The notes: generated from the letters alone by a model not told the origin. A DNA stretch of 64,000 nucleotides from Bifidobacterium boum (GCF_000741535.1 NZ_JGYQ01000007.1:62001-126000), one strand, 5' to 3'. Shown: positions 8,176 through 18,481, counted from the stretch's first letter. Numbers and translations are program-made.

Positions 8176-9186
8176 TCATGCTTCGTCACCGCCGGCAGAC
8201 TGGAGCTGTTCCCGCCGCTCCTCCTGCTTCATTTTGAGTACGCTGGCAAGCGCCGAACCACCCAGAGCGCAGACAATGACCACAAGAGACAGCCATGTCG
8301 GCACTTCAGGCACCCATGCCACCGGTTGGCCACCGTTGATGAACGGCAACGAATTGCCGGACAGGGCTTCCATCACCAGTTTGACGCCGATGAACCCGAG
8401 CACGATGGACAGGCCCACAGGAAGATACACCAGCTGGTCAAGCAGTTTGCCCAGCAGGAAGTACAACTGCTGCAGGCCCAGCAAGGCGAACACATTCGAG
8501 GTGAACACGATGAACGGATCCTTGGTCAAGCCGAAAATCGCAGGAATCGAATCGAACGCGAACATGACATCGGTGGTGCCGATGGTCAGGAACACGATGA
8601 GCATCGGCGTCCAGAACCGTTGCCCGTTCTTGACCGTCCGCAGCTTCTCTCCATCGTATTCGTCAGTGATGTTCATCACTTTGCGCAGCGCACGGATAAG
8701 ACCGTTTTCGTGATATTCTTCATCGTCGTCATGGCCGGTGACCAATTTGAGCGCGGTGACAATCAGGAACGCGCCGAACAGGAAGAACACCCAAGTGAAC
8801 CGCTGGATGATTGCCGCGCCAACCAGGATGAAGATGCCACGCAACACCAGCGCGACCGTGATACCCACGCTGAGCACGTATTTTTGCAGCTCTTTCGGTA
8901 CGGCGAAATTCGACATGATGATGACGAATACGAAGAGATTGTCAATGCTCAGCGAATATTCAGTCATCCAGCCCGAATAAAATTCGACGGCCGGTTTCGA
9001 CCCGGCTACCGCCCAGATGATACCGCCGAAAATCAGCGCCGCAACTACAAAGAACGCGATATGCTGCACGCATTCCTTGGTCGATGGCACATGTGGCTTG
9101 CGCCCGATGATGAAAAGGTCAACGACGACGAATACAGCGAGAACCGCGAAGGTCGCGATCATGAATGCTACCGGTGTTTCTGCCAT
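8176..9186 (-). CDS. TerC-family integral membrane protein
   Basis: A 336-residue protein with about nine membrane segments. The conserved signature SLSIDNLFVFVIIMSNF and the second acidic motif MFAFDSIPAI mark TerC/Alx proteins, which export manganese or couple metal ions to the export machinery; the names come from tellurite resistance. A central soluble loop (GHDDDEEYHENG) is acidic. The ATG at 9186 has GGGGA just upstream although close; an ATG at 9198 is the alternative. I saw no manganese riboswitch in the leader. Confidence 0.9.
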   Translation of the reverse strand: MAETPVAFMIATFAVLAVFVVVDLFIIGRKPHVPSTKECVQHIAFFVVAALIFGGIIWAVAGSKPAVEFYSGWMTEYSLSIDNLFVFVIIMSNFAVPKELQKYVLSVGITVALVLRGIFILVGAAIIQRFTWVFFLFGAFLIVTALKLVTGHDDDEEYHENGLIRALRKVMNITDEYDGEKLRTVKNGQRFWTPMLIVFLTIGTTDVMFAFDSIPAIFGLTKDPFIVFTSNVFALLGLQQLYFLLGKLLDQLVYLPVGLSIVLGFIGVKLVMEALSGNSLPFINGGQPVAWVPEVPTWLSLVVIVCALGGSALASVLKMKQEERREQLQSAGGDEA

Positions 9187-9265
9187 GTTCCCCAGCATAG
9201 AAAGAGCGTGTGACTCACGGCAACGGCAACATAACGACAGGCCTACTACACCGCCGCATCCGATA

Positions 9266-11377
9266 TCATCGTTGCGCCTCGGTCATCTGTCGCAGCTCTT
9301 TCTTCAAATCCCGGATTTCATCGCGCAGACGCGCCGCCAGCTCGAACTGGAGCTGTTCGGCGGCGGTGTGCATCTGCTCGCTCATCTGACGGATGAGGTC
9401 GGCCAAATCCTGCGCCGGGAGTCCCGCTTTGAGAATCTCCTCATGGCGCTTCTCGATTTCCTCCTCGCCGACACTGGGCACTCCCAGATGAGCATTGCCG
9501 GCCTTCCCCGCATTCCGGTAGCCTCCCGCAAGCAAGGTCTGCGTGTCGACATCCTCCTTGGCGATCATGTCATTGACATCACTGATTTTCTTGATCAACG
9601 GCTTGGGGTCGATATGGTGCTCCTTGTTGTAGGCGATCTGCTTGGCCCGCCGCCGTTCAGTCTCGGTGATCGCTTTGTTCATGGCATCGGTGACCTCATC
9701 GGCATACATGATGACGGTTCCGGACACGTTACGTGCCGCTCGACCGATGGTCTGGATCAGTGAACGGTAGGAGCGCAGGAATCCTTCCTTGTCGGCATCC
9801 AAAATCGCCACAAGCGAAACCTCAGGCAGATCAAGGCCTTCCCTGAGCAGATTGATGCCGACAATCACGTCGATTTTGCCTTCACGCAGCTCACGGAGCA
9901 GTTCGACACGCCTTAACGTGTCAACATCGGAATGCAGGTATTCAACCTTGATGCCCTTGTCAAGCAGGTAGTCGGTCAGATCCTCCGCCATCTTTTTGGT
10001 GAGGGTGGTCACGAGCGCACGCTCGTTCTTCGCGACGCGATCCTTGATTTCCGCGAACAGGTCGTCGATTTGCCCTTCGACCGGCCTGACCTCAATCTTC
10101 GGATCCAACAGGCCAGTCGGCCGGATGATCTGCTCCACAACACCGTCAGACAAGCCAAGCTCGTAATCGCCTGGCGTCGCCGACAGGTAGACGGTTTGTC
10201 CGACACGCTGAAGGAACTCGTCCCATTTGAGCGGACGATTATCCATCGCCGACGGCAGGCGGAAACCATGCTCGACCAGCGTGCGCTTGCGGCTGGCATC
10301 GCCTTCATACATGGCACCGATTTGCGGGACGGTGACATGGGACTCATCGATGACCAGCAGGAAGTCGTCAGGGAAGAAATCCAGCAGTGTATGCGGTGGC
10401 GTGCCCGGCTCTCGGCCGTCAAAATGTCGCGAATAATTCTCCACGCCCGCACATGTCCCCACCTGGGTGAGCATTTCCAGATCATACGTGGTACGCATAG
10501 TCAGACGCTGCGCTTCCAGCTCTTTGCCTTGTTTGCGTAGTTCGGCGACACGGTGGTCGAGCTCTTCTTTGATGGTGCCGAGCGCACGTTCCATACGTTC
10601 CGGACCTGCGACATAGTGGGAAGCCGGGAAGATATGCACTTGGCTGACATGGTCGATGACATCGCCGGTGATGGGATGCAAGGTCGAGATGCGGTCGATT
10701 TCATCACCGAAGAATTCAATGCGGATGGCAAGCTCCTCATAGACGGGGATGATTTCCACGGTATCGCCGCGCACACGGAACGTACCGCGCGTGAACGCGA
10801 TATCGTTGCGCTTGTACTGCATGTCAACGAACTTACGCAACAGTGAATCCCGGTCGATCTGCTGGCCTTCCTTGAGGAACAGCATACGGCCGGCGTATTC
10901 TTCAGGCGTACCCAAGCCGTAGATGCACGAGACCGTGGCAACAACCACACAATCGCGCCGTGTCAGCAGATTCGCGGTTGCGGCGTGACGCAGACGCTCG
11001 ACATCATCATTGATATTCGAGTCTTTTTCGATATAGGTGTCCGTTTGGGGGATATACGCTTCAGGCTGGTAATAGTCGTAGTACGACACGAAATAGCTCA
11101 CCGCGTTGTCGGGCATGAGCTCGCGGAATTCCGCACACAGCTGGGCGGCCAATGTTTTATTGGGTTCAAGGATCAGGGTCGGCCGCTGAAGCTTCTCGAT
11201 CAGCCATGCGACCGTCGCGGTTTTACCGGTACCGGTCGCGCCCATAAGCACGACATCATTCTCGCCATCGTTGATGCGTTCCGCGAGCTCCTCTATGGCC
11301 TGCGGTTGGTCGCCGGACGGCTGGTATGGCGCTTTGACGACAAACGGCTTATCTGTTCGTTCGATGGAAATGCTCAC
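9266..11377 (-). CDS. uvrB: UvrABC system protein B
   Basis: The 703-residue helicase-like core of nucleotide excision repair; it receives damage from UvrA and recruits UvrC. Walker [15 protein letters not shown], the [10 protein letters not shown] hairpin, DESH box, helicase motifs (GRAARN) and the C-terminal UVR domain are all present. The GTG at 11377 is chosen because AAAGGA lies six bases before it, and because it gives the N-terminus and 703-residue length of the known bifidobacterial protein; an ATG at 11383 abuts the same site. A LexA-like box lies 108 bp upstream. Confidence 0.97.
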   Translation of the reverse strand: MSISIERTDKPFVVKAPYQPSGDQPQAIEELAERINDGENDVVLMGATGTGKTATVAWLIEKLQRPTLILEPNKTLAAQLCAEFRELMPDNAVSYFVSYYDYYQPEAYIPQTDTYIEKDSNINDDVERLRHAATANLLTRRDCVVVATVSCIYGLGTPEEYAGRMLFLKEGQQIDRDSLLRKFVDMQYKRNDIAFTRGTFRVRGDTVEIIPVYEELAIRIEFFGDEIDRISTLHPITGDVIDHVSQVHIFPASHYVAGPERMERALGTIKEELDHRVAELRKQGKELEAQRLTMRTTYDLEMLTQVGTCAGVENYSRHFDGREPGTPPHTLLDFFPDDFLLVIDESHVTVPQIGAMYEGDASRKRTLVEHGFRLPSAMDNRPLKWDEFLQRVGQTVYLSATPGDYELGLSDGVVEQIIRPTGLLDPKIEVRPVEGQIDDLFAEIKDRVAKNERALVTTLTKKMAEDLTDYLLDKGIKVEYLHSDVDTLRRVELLRELREGKIDVIVGINLLREGLDLPEVSLVAILDADKEGFLRSYRSLIQTIGRAARNVSGTVIMYADEVTDAMNKAITETERRRAKQIAYNKEHHIDPKPLIKKISDVNDMIAKEDVDTQTLLAGGYRNAGKAGNAHLGVPSVGEEEIEKRHEEILKAGLPAQDLADLIRQMSEQMHTAAEQLQFELAARLRDEIRDLKKELRQMTEAQR

Positions 11378-11484
11378 AGCCATTCCTTTCACAGCCTCAA
11401 CATGGACGCGTACAGGGTGCCTCTGCAACCTCACACGCAACGCGGGATGCGGCGGCTTTTGTCATCACCAGCGTATCAATGCTT

Positions 11485-11500
11485 TCGTACTTATGTTCGA
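11485..11500. promoter_or_regulatory. Candidate LexA (SOS) box upstream of uvrB
   Basis: TCGTACTTATGTTCGA matches the Gram-positive LexA consensus TCGAAC-N4-GTTCGA at 11 of 12 fixed positions. It lies about 108 bp upstream of the uvrB start, between coaE and uvrB. Confidence 0.6.
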
Positions 11501-11520
11501 TGCTCGTCCCACAGCGCATG

Positions 11521-12150
11521 TCAGGCATCATGGCGTGCCTGCGCCGACCACTGCGCGTACAGTCGGTCGACGCGGGCGAGCATCGATGCGCGATCCGTAT
11601 CGGAATCCACAACAATGTCGGCGATGGCTAGGCGCGCCGCCTGGGGGCTTTGGCTGTCAATCCGCGCTTTCGCTTGCGTACCGCTCATTCCCCGCGTACG
11701 TATCATCCGTTCGATACGTACCTGCTGAGGCGCTTCCACGGTCACGACATGGTCGAACGTGAACGGAACATCGTCGATGACGTCCGCCAGCAGCGGGATG
11801 TCGTGAACAATCACCGCAGTGTCGTCTTGGGATGCGGCTTCGGCATCAGCTTGCTGGGCTTTCGCGTAAATCAGCGGGTGCTCGATGGCATCGAGCCGCT
11901 CCAACGCCTGCCGGTCAGGGCCACTGAACACGCGCTGCGCGAGCCAAGCTCGGTTGAGCCGACCAGCGGCGTCCACCGCGCTTGGGCCGAATGCTTCCAC
12001 GATGCGAGGGAGCGCTTCTCCCCCGGGTTCGACAATCTGCCGGGCGAGAACATCATAGTCGATGATTGTGGCGCCGAGTTCTCGCAATCGGCTTGCGACC
12101 GTGCTTTTACCGGCAGCAATGCCGCCGGTCAGTCCGATTCGTATCACCAT
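11521..12150 (-). CDS. coaE: Dephospho-CoA kinase
   Basis: A 209-residue enzyme for the last step of coenzyme A synthesis, phosphorylating the ribose of dephospho-CoA. The P-loop GLTGGIAAGKST is at residues 6-17 and the DYDVLARQIVEPG substrate motif follows near residue 32. Size is normal. It lies between rpsA and uvrB, an order common in Actinobacteria. Confidence 0.96.
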   Translation of the reverse strand: MVIRIGLTGGIAAGKSTVASRLRELGATIIDYDVLARQIVEPGGEALPRIVEAFGPSAVDAAGRLNRAWLAQRVFSGPDRQALERLDAIEHPLIYAKAQQADAEAASQDDTAVIVHDIPLLADVIDDVPFTFDHVVTVEAPQQVRIERMIRTRGMSGTQAKARIDSQSPQAARLAIADIVVDSDTDRASMLARVDRLYAQWSAQARHDA

Positions 12151-12191
12151 ACCGCTTATCGTAGTCGAATCGGCACACTGCGGACATATGA

Positions 12192-12224
12192 ATGGCCCCC
12201 GGCACTGTACGTGTCGGGGGCCAT
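12192..12224 (-). terminator. Terminator after rpsA
   Basis: A 14-bp stem with one G-T pair (12192-12205 with 12211-12224) and loop TGTAC. No T-run follows on the minus strand, as is frequent in high-GC bacteria. Confidence 0.7.
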
Positions 12225-12254
12225 CGAGGATTCAGTCAGTTATGACCGAATTGC

Positions 12255-13733
12255 TCACTTCTTTTCCTTGAGCAGCTGCTCACGCAGGGCGGCAAGCTGA
12301 TCGGAGTCGGCAAGCGTGCCTTCAGAGGCATTGTTCGAGGAGTAGTTGGAGGTCTCCTGGACCTTTTCCTCGCGAGGGGCCTGGCCATCCTCGGCTGCGG
12401 AAGCCGCGGCGTTCTCCAGTTCCTTGGCTGCGAAAGCCTTGTGCTCTTCCCACAGGTCGTGGGCGGCGGCGTACTGGGCTTCCCATTCCTCGCGCTGCTT
12501 CTCGTAACCGGCGATCCACTCGTTGGTATTCGGGTCGAAGCCTTCCGGATACTTGTAGTTGCCGTCCTCGTCGTACTCGGCCGGCATGCCGTACAGCGCC
12601 GGATCGAAATCTTCGGAGTTCGGGTCGACGGAATCGTTGGCCTGCTTGAGGGACAGGGAGATACGGCGACGATCGAGATCGACGTCGATGACCTTGACGA
12701 ACACGGTCTCGCCCTGCTTGACCACGGTCTCCGGGTTCTCGACATGGCGGTTGGCCAGCTCGGAGATGTGCACGAGGCCTTCGATGCCGTCCTCGACGGA
12801 CACGAACACGCCGAACTGCACGATCTTGGTGACCTTGCCCTTGACGATCTGGCCGGGAACGTGGGTGCGAGCGAAGCGCTGCCACGGATCTTCCTGAGTA
12901 GCCTTGAGGGACAGCGAGATGCGCTCACGGTCCATATCGACATCCAGCACCTCGACGGTGACCTTCTGGCCGACCTTGACGACCTCGGACGGGTGGTCGA
13001 TGTGCTTCCAAGACAGCTCGGACACGTGGATCAGGCCGTCAACACCGCCCAGATCGACGAACGCGCCGAAGTTGACGATGGAGGACACCACGCCTTCACG
13101 GATCTGGCCCTTCTTGAGCTGGGACAGGAAGGTCTCACGGACCTCGGACTGGGTCTCCTCGAGGTACTGGCGGCGGGACAGCACCACGTTGTTGCGGTTC
13201 TTGTCGAGCTCCAGGATCTTGGCCTTGATCTTCTGACCGATGTACGGGGACAGGTCGCGGACGCGGCGCATCTCGACGAGCGAAGCCGGCAGGAAGCCAC
13301 GCAGGCCGATGTCGACGATGAGGCCGCCCTTGACGGCTTCGATGACGGTGCCTTCGACAACGCCATCGGCTTCCTTGATCTTCTCGATATCGCCCCAAGC
13401 GCGCTCATACTGGGCACGCTTCTTGGACAGGATAAGACGGCCTTCCTTGTCTTCCTTGGTTACGACAAGGGCCTCGATGGTGTCGCCGACTTCGACGACA
13501 TCGTCGGGATCGACGTCCTTCTTGATGGAAAGTTCGCGGGAGGGGATGACACCCTCGGTCTTGTAGCCGATGTCGAGGAGAACCTCGTCACGGTCGACCT
13601 TGACGACCGTACCCTCGACCAGATCACCATCATCGAAGTTCTTGATGGTGGAATCGACTGCCTTGATGAAGTCCTCTTCGGTGCCGATGTCGTTGATCGC
13701 GACCTTGGTGACTTCCGTATTGTTATCTGCCAT
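12255..13733 (-). CDS. rpsA: 30S ribosomal protein S1
   Basis: A 492-residue RNA-binding ribosomal protein that helps load mRNA onto the small subunit. Four S1 repeats are visible (GDLVEGTVVKVDRDEVLLDIG, then GVVEGTVIEAVKGGLIVDIG, REGVVSSIVNFGAFVDLGG, VKGKVTKIVQFGVFVSVEDG), followed by an acidic, Glu/Ala-rich tail of about 120 residues. The sequence before the ATG (AACAGAAACCACTATTTTA) has no Shine-Dalgarno, typical of rpsA mRNAs, which can be autoregulated by S1. Confidence 0.97.
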   Translation of the reverse strand: MADNNTEVTKVAINDIGTEEDFIKAVDSTIKNFDDGDLVEGTVVKVDRDEVLLDIGYKTEGVIPSRELSIKKDVDPDDVVEVGDTIEALVVTKEDKEGRLILSKKRAQYERAWGDIEKIKEADGVVEGTVIEAVKGGLIVDIGLRGFLPASLVEMRRVRDLSPYIGQKIKAKILELDKNRNNVVLSRRQYLEETQSEVRETFLSQLKKGQIREGVVSSIVNFGAFVDLGGVDGLIHVSELSWKHIDHPSEVVKVGQKVTVEVLDVDMDRERISLSLKATQEDPWQRFARTHVPGQIVKGKVTKIVQFGVFVSVEDGIEGLVHISELANRHVENPETVVKQGETVFVKVIDVDLDRRRISLSLKQANDSVDPNSEDFDPALYGMPAEYDEDGNYKYPEGFDPNTNEWIAGYEKQREEWEAQYAAAHDLWEEHKAFAAKELENAAASAAEDGQAPREEKVQETSNYSSNNASEGTLADSDQLAALREQLLKEKK

Positions 13734-13919
13734 TAAAATAGTGGTTTCTGTTAACTAGTAGATGGATAAAATCGTTCTTCAGTTATCAGGCGTGCCCTTG
13801 CGGACACACCTGTCCCCAGCGTACCGTGCGCCATGCACAAAAGCCATCCGCGAACACTCAGCGTGTCGCATGTGGGTCGAGTGGCGCATCCGCCGCACGA
13901 TAGGCGTCTATATTCGCGT

Positions 13920-14801
13920 TCACCCGCGTGCCGAACGCTCGGCGATTTCGACGACATTGGACAGCAGCATGGCGCGTGTCATCGGACCGACCCCGCCGGG
14001 ATTCGGCGTATAGGCGCCCGCCTTCTCATAGCAGGCCTTGTCGATATCCCCCTTGATGCGATATCTGCCTGCCTGTTCGTCCCACACGCGCGATACTCCG
14101 ACATCGACGAGGACAGCCCCATCCTTGATATCCTCGGGCTTGACGAATCCGGCCGAACCCATCGCCGCGACAATCACATCGGCGCGACGCATATGCTCAC
14201 GCACGTTACGCGTACCGGTATGGCACAACGTGACTGTGGCGTTGACCTCACGACGGGTCAGCAACAGTCCGATGGTGCGTCCGATGGTGATGCCCCGGCC
14301 CAGCACACAAACCTCTTTCCCGTTCAAATCGATGCCGTAATGGTCCAGCAGCGCCAGAACACCGCGAGGAGTGCACGGCAGCGGCGTGCCGATCGTGCCG
14401 GAGGTATGCAGCACCAGCTCCCCGAGATTATACGGGTGCATCCCATCGACATCCTTGCCCGGGTCGATTCTCGCGATCGCGGACATCTCGTCGACGCCGG
14501 CGGGCAGTGGCAGCTGGACGATGAATCCCGTGCATGAGGGGTCGGCGTTCAATTCGTCGATGGCCTGCCCGATCTGCTTTTCGGTCGCGTCCGCCGGCAA
14601 ATCCTTGCGGATTGACGTAATGCCCACTTGCGCACAATCGGCATGCTTGCCGGCGACATATTTCATGGACCCCGGATCGTTGCCGACCAGCAGGGTGCCT
14701 AAGCCAGGCTGGATACCTTGCTGCCGCAGTGCGCCCACACGTCGTGCAAGATCTTCCTTGACTTGCGCCGCCACGCTTTTGCCATCCAATATGATGGGCA
14801 T
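13920..14801 (-). CDS. folD: Bifunctional methylenetetrahydrofolate dehydrogenase / cyclohydrolase
   Basis: A 293-residue enzyme interconverting 5,10-methylene-, methenyl- and 10-formyl-tetrahydrofolate with NADP. The catalytic Lys lies in YVAGKHADC, followed by [14 protein letters not shown] and the C-terminal PGGVGPMT. The cofactor loop reads [11 protein letters not shown] where many FolD proteins have GRSxIVGxP. A strong CAGGAGG ribosome site supports the start. Confidence 0.97.
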   Translation of the reverse strand: MPIILDGKSVAAQVKEDLARRVGALRQQGIQPGLGTLLVGNDPGSMKYVAGKHADCAQVGITSIRKDLPADATEKQIGQAIDELNADPSCTGFIVQLPLPAGVDEMSAIARIDPGKDVDGMHPYNLGELVLHTSGTIGTPLPCTPRGVLALLDHYGIDLNGKEVCVLGRGITIGRTIGLLLTRREVNATVTLCHTGTRNVREHMRRADVIVAAMGSAGFVKPEDIKDGAVLVDVGVSRVWDEQAGRYRIKGDIDKACYEKAGAYTPNPGGVGPMTRAMLLSNVVEIAERSARG

Positions 14802-14944
14802 GTCCGCCTCCTGACCATAGGGGTTCCAGTTTGTACATTCGCGCCCGTCTCCCCCTGAGCACCAGAAGACGGCTCACTTCGTTTTCTGTATCGTAGGCTA
14901 TCGTGGAGCCAGACGTGGCATGCGTTCCGGCATGCGGAGTCCAT

Positions 14945-14957
14945 TGATTGAGAATCA
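14945..14957 (+). promoter_or_regulatory. Possible metalloregulator site before the metal-binding protein gene
   Basis: TGATTGAGAATCA is a perfect 5-3-5 inverted repeat 15 bp upstream of the ATG. It resembles a Fur/Zur half-site pair but the spacing is not canonical. It would block transcription or the ribosome site if bound. Confidence 0.35.
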
Positions 14958-14972
14958 GACGAAGGTGACAGT

Positions 14973-16031
14973 ATGAAGGCAGGCAAGCTCGTCGGACGAG
15001 TCATCGCAGGCATCGCGGCATGCGCTGCGATTGCGCTGGTTATACCGTTGTCCGCATGCGGATTCCCCCACCGCACTCCCACCCCTTCCGCCTCCACTTC
15101 TGCGGCCGCACCCGCCAAGGGGCCGATCAACGTGGTCGCCTCCGTCAACCAGTGGGGTGTTTTGGCTGAACAAATCGGCGGAACCGATGTCAACGTCACC
15201 ACGATCCTCAGCTCCACCGCCGTCGACGCCCACGATTTCGAACCCAAGACCTCGGATATCGCCGCCATCCAAAAGGCGCAAGTCGTCGTGACCAACGGTG
15301 CCGGATATGACACGTGGGCCACCAAGAGCCTGGCCAAAGGCACCATCAACGTCTCGGCCGCAGCGACCGTGGGCGCCATCAACGGGGACAATCCCCATCT
15401 GTGGTTCTCCAAGGACGCCCGCAATGCGATGGCGACCGAGCTTGCCGACGTGTTCTCCAAGGCGCTTCCCGCGAAGAAGAAAAGCTTCGACAAGCATCTC
15501 AAGGCATGGCGCCAGCAGGAGGATGCACTCGAAGACGACATGGCCGCATTCGCCAAGCGGCACAAGAACACCCCGTACGCCGCGACTGAAGCGGTCGCCT
15601 ACTATCTCATGTCCGACATGCAGTTCAAAGATGTCACGCCGGACGGGTATGCACAGGCGGTGGCATCGGGAGGGGAAGCCGCCCCCGCGGATTTACAGGC
15701 GTTCCAGCGGTTGCTGGACTCCGGCAACGTGCCCCTGCTGGTGAACAACCCACAGGAACATAGTGATTCCGCAGCCGCATTGACTAAGATGGCAGCCAAG
15801 AACAAGATCGCGGTCATCAACATCACCGAGCAGATGCCTTCCGACCAACGTTCACTGACCGGGTGGATCAGCTCACTGGTCAGCGACATCGCCGAAGCGG
15901 TGGACACCGACACTGATTCCGCTGCCGCATCGCCCTCACCCTCCTCATCGTCGTCGGCGAGCCCGTCCGATGACGCCTCGGCATCAGCCACGGACGCCGC
16001 AACGGCTTCCCCCTCCGCTTCATCCGACTGA
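14973..16031 (+). CDS. Metal ABC transporter substrate-binding lipoprotein (ZnuA/TroA family)
   Basis: A 352-residue metal-binding protein for zinc or manganese uptake. The signal ends in lipobox LSAC with Cys29. Family motifs are VVASVNQWGVLAEQIGG, the metal ligand His in DAHDFEP, NGAGYDTW and NPHLWFS-like NGDNPHLWFS. The His-rich loop of many ZnuA proteins is absent. Instead the last about 45 residues are a Ser/Ala/Asp/Pro-rich tail. First gene of a three-gene cluster with an ATPase and a permease. Confidence 0.93.
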   Translation: MKAGKLVGRVIAGIAACAAIALVIPLSACGFPHRTPTPSASTSAAAPAKGPINVVASVNQWGVLAEQIGGTDVNVTTILSSTAVDAHDFEPKTSDIAAIQKAQVVVTNGAGYDTWATKSLAKGTINVSAAATVGAINGDNPHLWFSKDARNAMATELADVFSKALPAKKKSFDKHLKAWRQQEDALEDDMAAFAKRHKNTPYAATEAVAYYLMSDMQFKDVTPDGYAQAVASGGEAAPADLQAFQRLLDSGNVPLLVNNPQEHSDSAAALTKMAAKNKIAVINITEQMPSDQRSLTGWISSLVSDIAEAVDTDTDSAAASPSPSSSSSASPSDDASASATDAATASPSASSD

Positions 16032-16082
16032 ATCTCGGCAGGAATCGGTTCAGCGCCAAGCATATCCGTCGAATCGTCTAAA

Positions 16083-16097
16083 TGATAATGATTGTCA
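16083..16097 (+). promoter_or_regulatory. Fur/Zur-like 7-1-7 operator
   Basis: TGATAATGATTGTCA is a 7-1-7 inverted repeat with one mismatch, the classic Fur-family box. It lies between the binding-protein gene (ends 16031) and the ATPase gene (starts 16194), so it may control a second promoter for the ATPase and permease. Confidence 0.65.
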
Positions 16098-16193
16098 ACA
16101 CCATTGACGATACTGGCGTGCAGAGCAATACCAATGGATCCGGCCCACAGTCATCTACACCGAATCCAAGCACAGACACTCGGAAGGAATGCA

Positions 16194-17105
16194 ATGGGCA
16201 CCTCCATACCAGCACGCCACCATTCGGCCCCACCGCGACAGGCCGACGACACGGCGCAGCCCGCAATCGTTTTCAAGGACGCCGCCATCCGGCGCGGCGA
16301 CCATCTCATCTGGAGCCACGGCGATTTCACCATTCCCCAAGGCTCAGTCACCGCAATCGTAGGAACCAACGGAGCGGGAAAAACCACGATGCTGAAAGCC
16401 GAACTCGGCCTACTGGCCATCGCCCACGGCAGCGTGACCGTACTGGGCGAACCGGCCGGCAAAGCCAACCAGCGCATCGGATACGTGCCCCAAAGCTACA
16501 CGTCCGACATCGATTCCAACCTCACGGCGGAACAGTCAGTACTGCTGGGGTTGACGGGCACCAAGTTCGGTTTCCATATCACCAGTAGGGCGCAACGCCA
16601 GCAAGCCCGTGAGGCCATGGACTTCGTCGGCGTGGCGGACAAAGCCAACTACCGGTTGTCACAATTGTCCGGCGGACTGCGACAACGCGTCGCCATCGCA
16701 CAAGCTCTAGTCAGCAACCCACAACTGCTGATGCTCGACGAGCCGCTGGCCAATCTCGACCTCGCCAGTCAGCGGGCGACAGTCCACGTGCTCGCCCGGC
16801 TCAATCACGAGCTCGGTATGACCATCCAGATCGTCGCCCATGACCTGAATATGCTGCTGCCGATCCTCACCGGCGCCGTATACCTGTTGGACGGCCACCC
16901 CCATTACGCCGCGATGAACAAAGTATTGGACGCCGAACTCCTGACACACCTGTACGGCACCACCGTGCAAGTGGTGACCACACCGCAGGGCGACATGTTC
17001 GTCACACCGACCCCAGACGAACCCGCGGGAATGAACCAAGACACCCACGCCCCGGACGAGGTGGCAAGATTCCACCATCATGCGGGCGAACAGCACAGGC
17101 AGTGA
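16194..17105 (+). CDS. Metal ABC transporter ATP-binding protein (ZnuC type)
   Basis: A 303-residue ATPase energising metal import. It has Walker A GTNGAGKTT, signature LSGGLRQRVAIAQAL, Walker B LMLDEPLANLD and the H-loop VAHDLN. The C-terminus is His-rich (ARFHHHAGEQHRQ), which may sense or bind metal. The ATG at 16194 follows GGAAGGA by a good distance; the longer frame would overlap the operator at 16083. It is separated from the permease gene by 15 bp. Confidence 0.93.
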   Translation: MGTSIPARHHSAPPRQADDTAQPAIVFKDAAIRRGDHLIWSHGDFTIPQGSVTAIVGTNGAGKTTMLKAELGLLAIAHGSVTVLGEPAGKANQRIGYVPQSYTSDIDSNLTAEQSVLLGLTGTKFGFHITSRAQRQQAREAMDFVGVADKANYRLSQLSGGLRQRVAIAQALVSNPQLLMLDEPLANLDLASQRATVHVLARLNHELGMTIQIVAHDLNMLLPILTGAVYLLDGHPHYAAMNKVLDAELLTHLYGTTVQVVTTPQGDMFVTPTPDEPAGMNQDTHAPDEVARFHHHAGEQHRQ

Positions 17106-17120
17106 TCCAAGGACAACGAC

Positions 17121-17960
17121 ATGAACCACATCGCATTCTCATTCGACCCACAATGGACACAGACGCTGAGCATGCCCTTCATGCACAACGCGTTCCTCGC
17201 CGGACTATGCATCGCCATCGCCGCAGGCGCCATGGGATACTTCACCATCGCCCGGCACTCCACCTTCGCGGCGCATGCGTTGGCCCACATCGGGCTTCCG
17301 GGAGCGACCGGGGCCGTACTGCTCGGCCTGCCGGTATCGCTGGGACTGGGCGCATTCGCGTTGATGGGTGCGCTTATTATCGGCGCGCTCGGCAAGCGTG
17401 CTTCACAACGGGAAATCGCGACCGGCACAGTGCTCGCCTTCGCCACCGGTCTCGGCTTGTTCTTCGCCCGCCTGTCAAGTTCGGCATCCCAGCAGATGCA
17501 ATCCATTCTGTTCGGTTCGATCCTGACCATCACCAACGATCAGGTCATCGGATTCGCCATCTTCGACATCCTGCTGGTCATCATTCTGGCGGTGATTTAC
17601 CGCCCCCTGCTGTTCAGCTCGCTTGATGAACAGGTCGCCCAAGCCAAAGGCGTGCCCATCGCCCTGATGAACGTGCTGTTCATGGCGATCATGGCCGGAG
17701 TCATCACCATCGCCGTGCCGGCGGTCGGCACACTGCTGATTTTCGCTCTTGTGGTCACCCCTGCGGCCACGGCGAACATCATCGCCGCTTCCCCGCTCAA
17801 AGCCATGGTGACGGCAAGCGTGCTGTGCCTCGTATCCATTTGGGGAGGATTGGTCTTGTCCGCCATGTTCCCCGCACCGCCGAGTTTCATCATCGTCACG
17901 CTATCCACCCTGATGTGGGCGATCGCCCGGGGCGCATCCTCCATCCACCATCAGCGTTAG
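17121..17960 (+). CDS. Metal ABC transporter permease (ZnuB type)
   Basis: A 279-residue membrane protein of the ABC-3 family with about eight segments, forming the metal channel. Conserved parts are FTIARHSTFAAHALAHIGLPGA near residue 45 and VGTLLIFALVVTPAATA near residue 200. Last gene of the cluster; it converges on ispF with 15 bp between the stops. Confidence 0.93.
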   Translation: MNHIAFSFDPQWTQTLSMPFMHNAFLAGLCIAIAAGAMGYFTIARHSTFAAHALAHIGLPGATGAVLLGLPVSLGLGAFALMGALIIGALGKRASQREIATGTVLAFATGLGLFFARLSSSASQQMQSILFGSILTITNDQVIGFAIFDILLVIILAVIYRPLLFSSLDEQVAQAKGVPIALMNVLFMAIMAGVITIAVPAVGTLLIFALVVTPAATANIIAASPLKAMVTASVLCLVSIWGGLVLSAMFPAPPSFIIVTLSTLMWAIARGASSIHHQR

Positions 17961-17975
17961 CGAGACAACAACACC

Positions 17976-18479
17976 TCACTGCTCCGCGATGGTGACCATG
18001 ACCGTCGCCATCGCGGCAATGCCTTCACCTGTTCCGGTGAAACCCATACCGTCCGTTGTCGTTGCACTCAAAGCGACCGGACAGCCAACCGCCTGCGACA
18101 TCATCCGTTCCGCTTCCATGCGCCTCGAACCGATACGCGGACGGTTGCCGATAAGCACGACACTGGCATTCACCGGCATCACATGATGCTGATGCAAGAC
18201 CGCAACCGTCCGTTCAAGCATCGGACCGCCATGCTGACCTGCCCCAGCGGAATCGCCGCCGACGCCGAACAACGTGCCGATATCCCCCAGCCCCGCAGCG
18301 GACAACAATGCGTCAATCAGCGCGTGCGCGGCAACATCGCCATCGGAATCCCCTTCAATGCCGGTGCCTTCCCATTGCAAGCACGCCAACCATAACGGAC
18401 GGGCGTCCCGCGCGAACCGATGGGCGTCAAAACCCATCCCCACGCGCGGAACGCCCGTCAAGCACGATTCCACAGCCAT
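17976..18479 (-). CDS. ispF: 2-C-methyl-D-erythritol 2,4-cyclodiphosphate synthase
   Basis: A 167-residue enzyme of the non-mevalonate isoprenoid pathway, forming the cyclic diphosphate and releasing CMP. The metal site GMGFDAHRF is at residues 13-21, DSDGDVAAHALIDALLSAAG follows, and ATTTDGMGFTG closes the active site. The start is two bases after the carD stop, so the two genes are translationally coupled. No ispD is visible nearby. Confidence 0.96.
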   Translation of the reverse strand: MAVESCLTGVPRVGMGFDAHRFARDARPLWLACLQWEGTGIEGDSDGDVAAHALIDALLSAAGLGDIGTLFGVGGDSAGAGQHGGPMLERTVAVLHQHHVMPVNASVVLIGNRPRIGSRRMEAERMMSQAVGCPVALSATTTDGMGFTGTGEGIAAMATVMVTIAEQ

Positions 18480-18481
18480 GC

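Noticed and set aside
9187-9265. Manganese (yybP-ykoY) riboswitch before terC
   Set aside because: The leader is under 80 bp and shows none of the conserved loops.
12441-13736. 431-codon plus-strand open frame
   Set aside because: Antisense of rpsA with a repetitive Asp/Leu/Val composition mirroring the S1 repeats.
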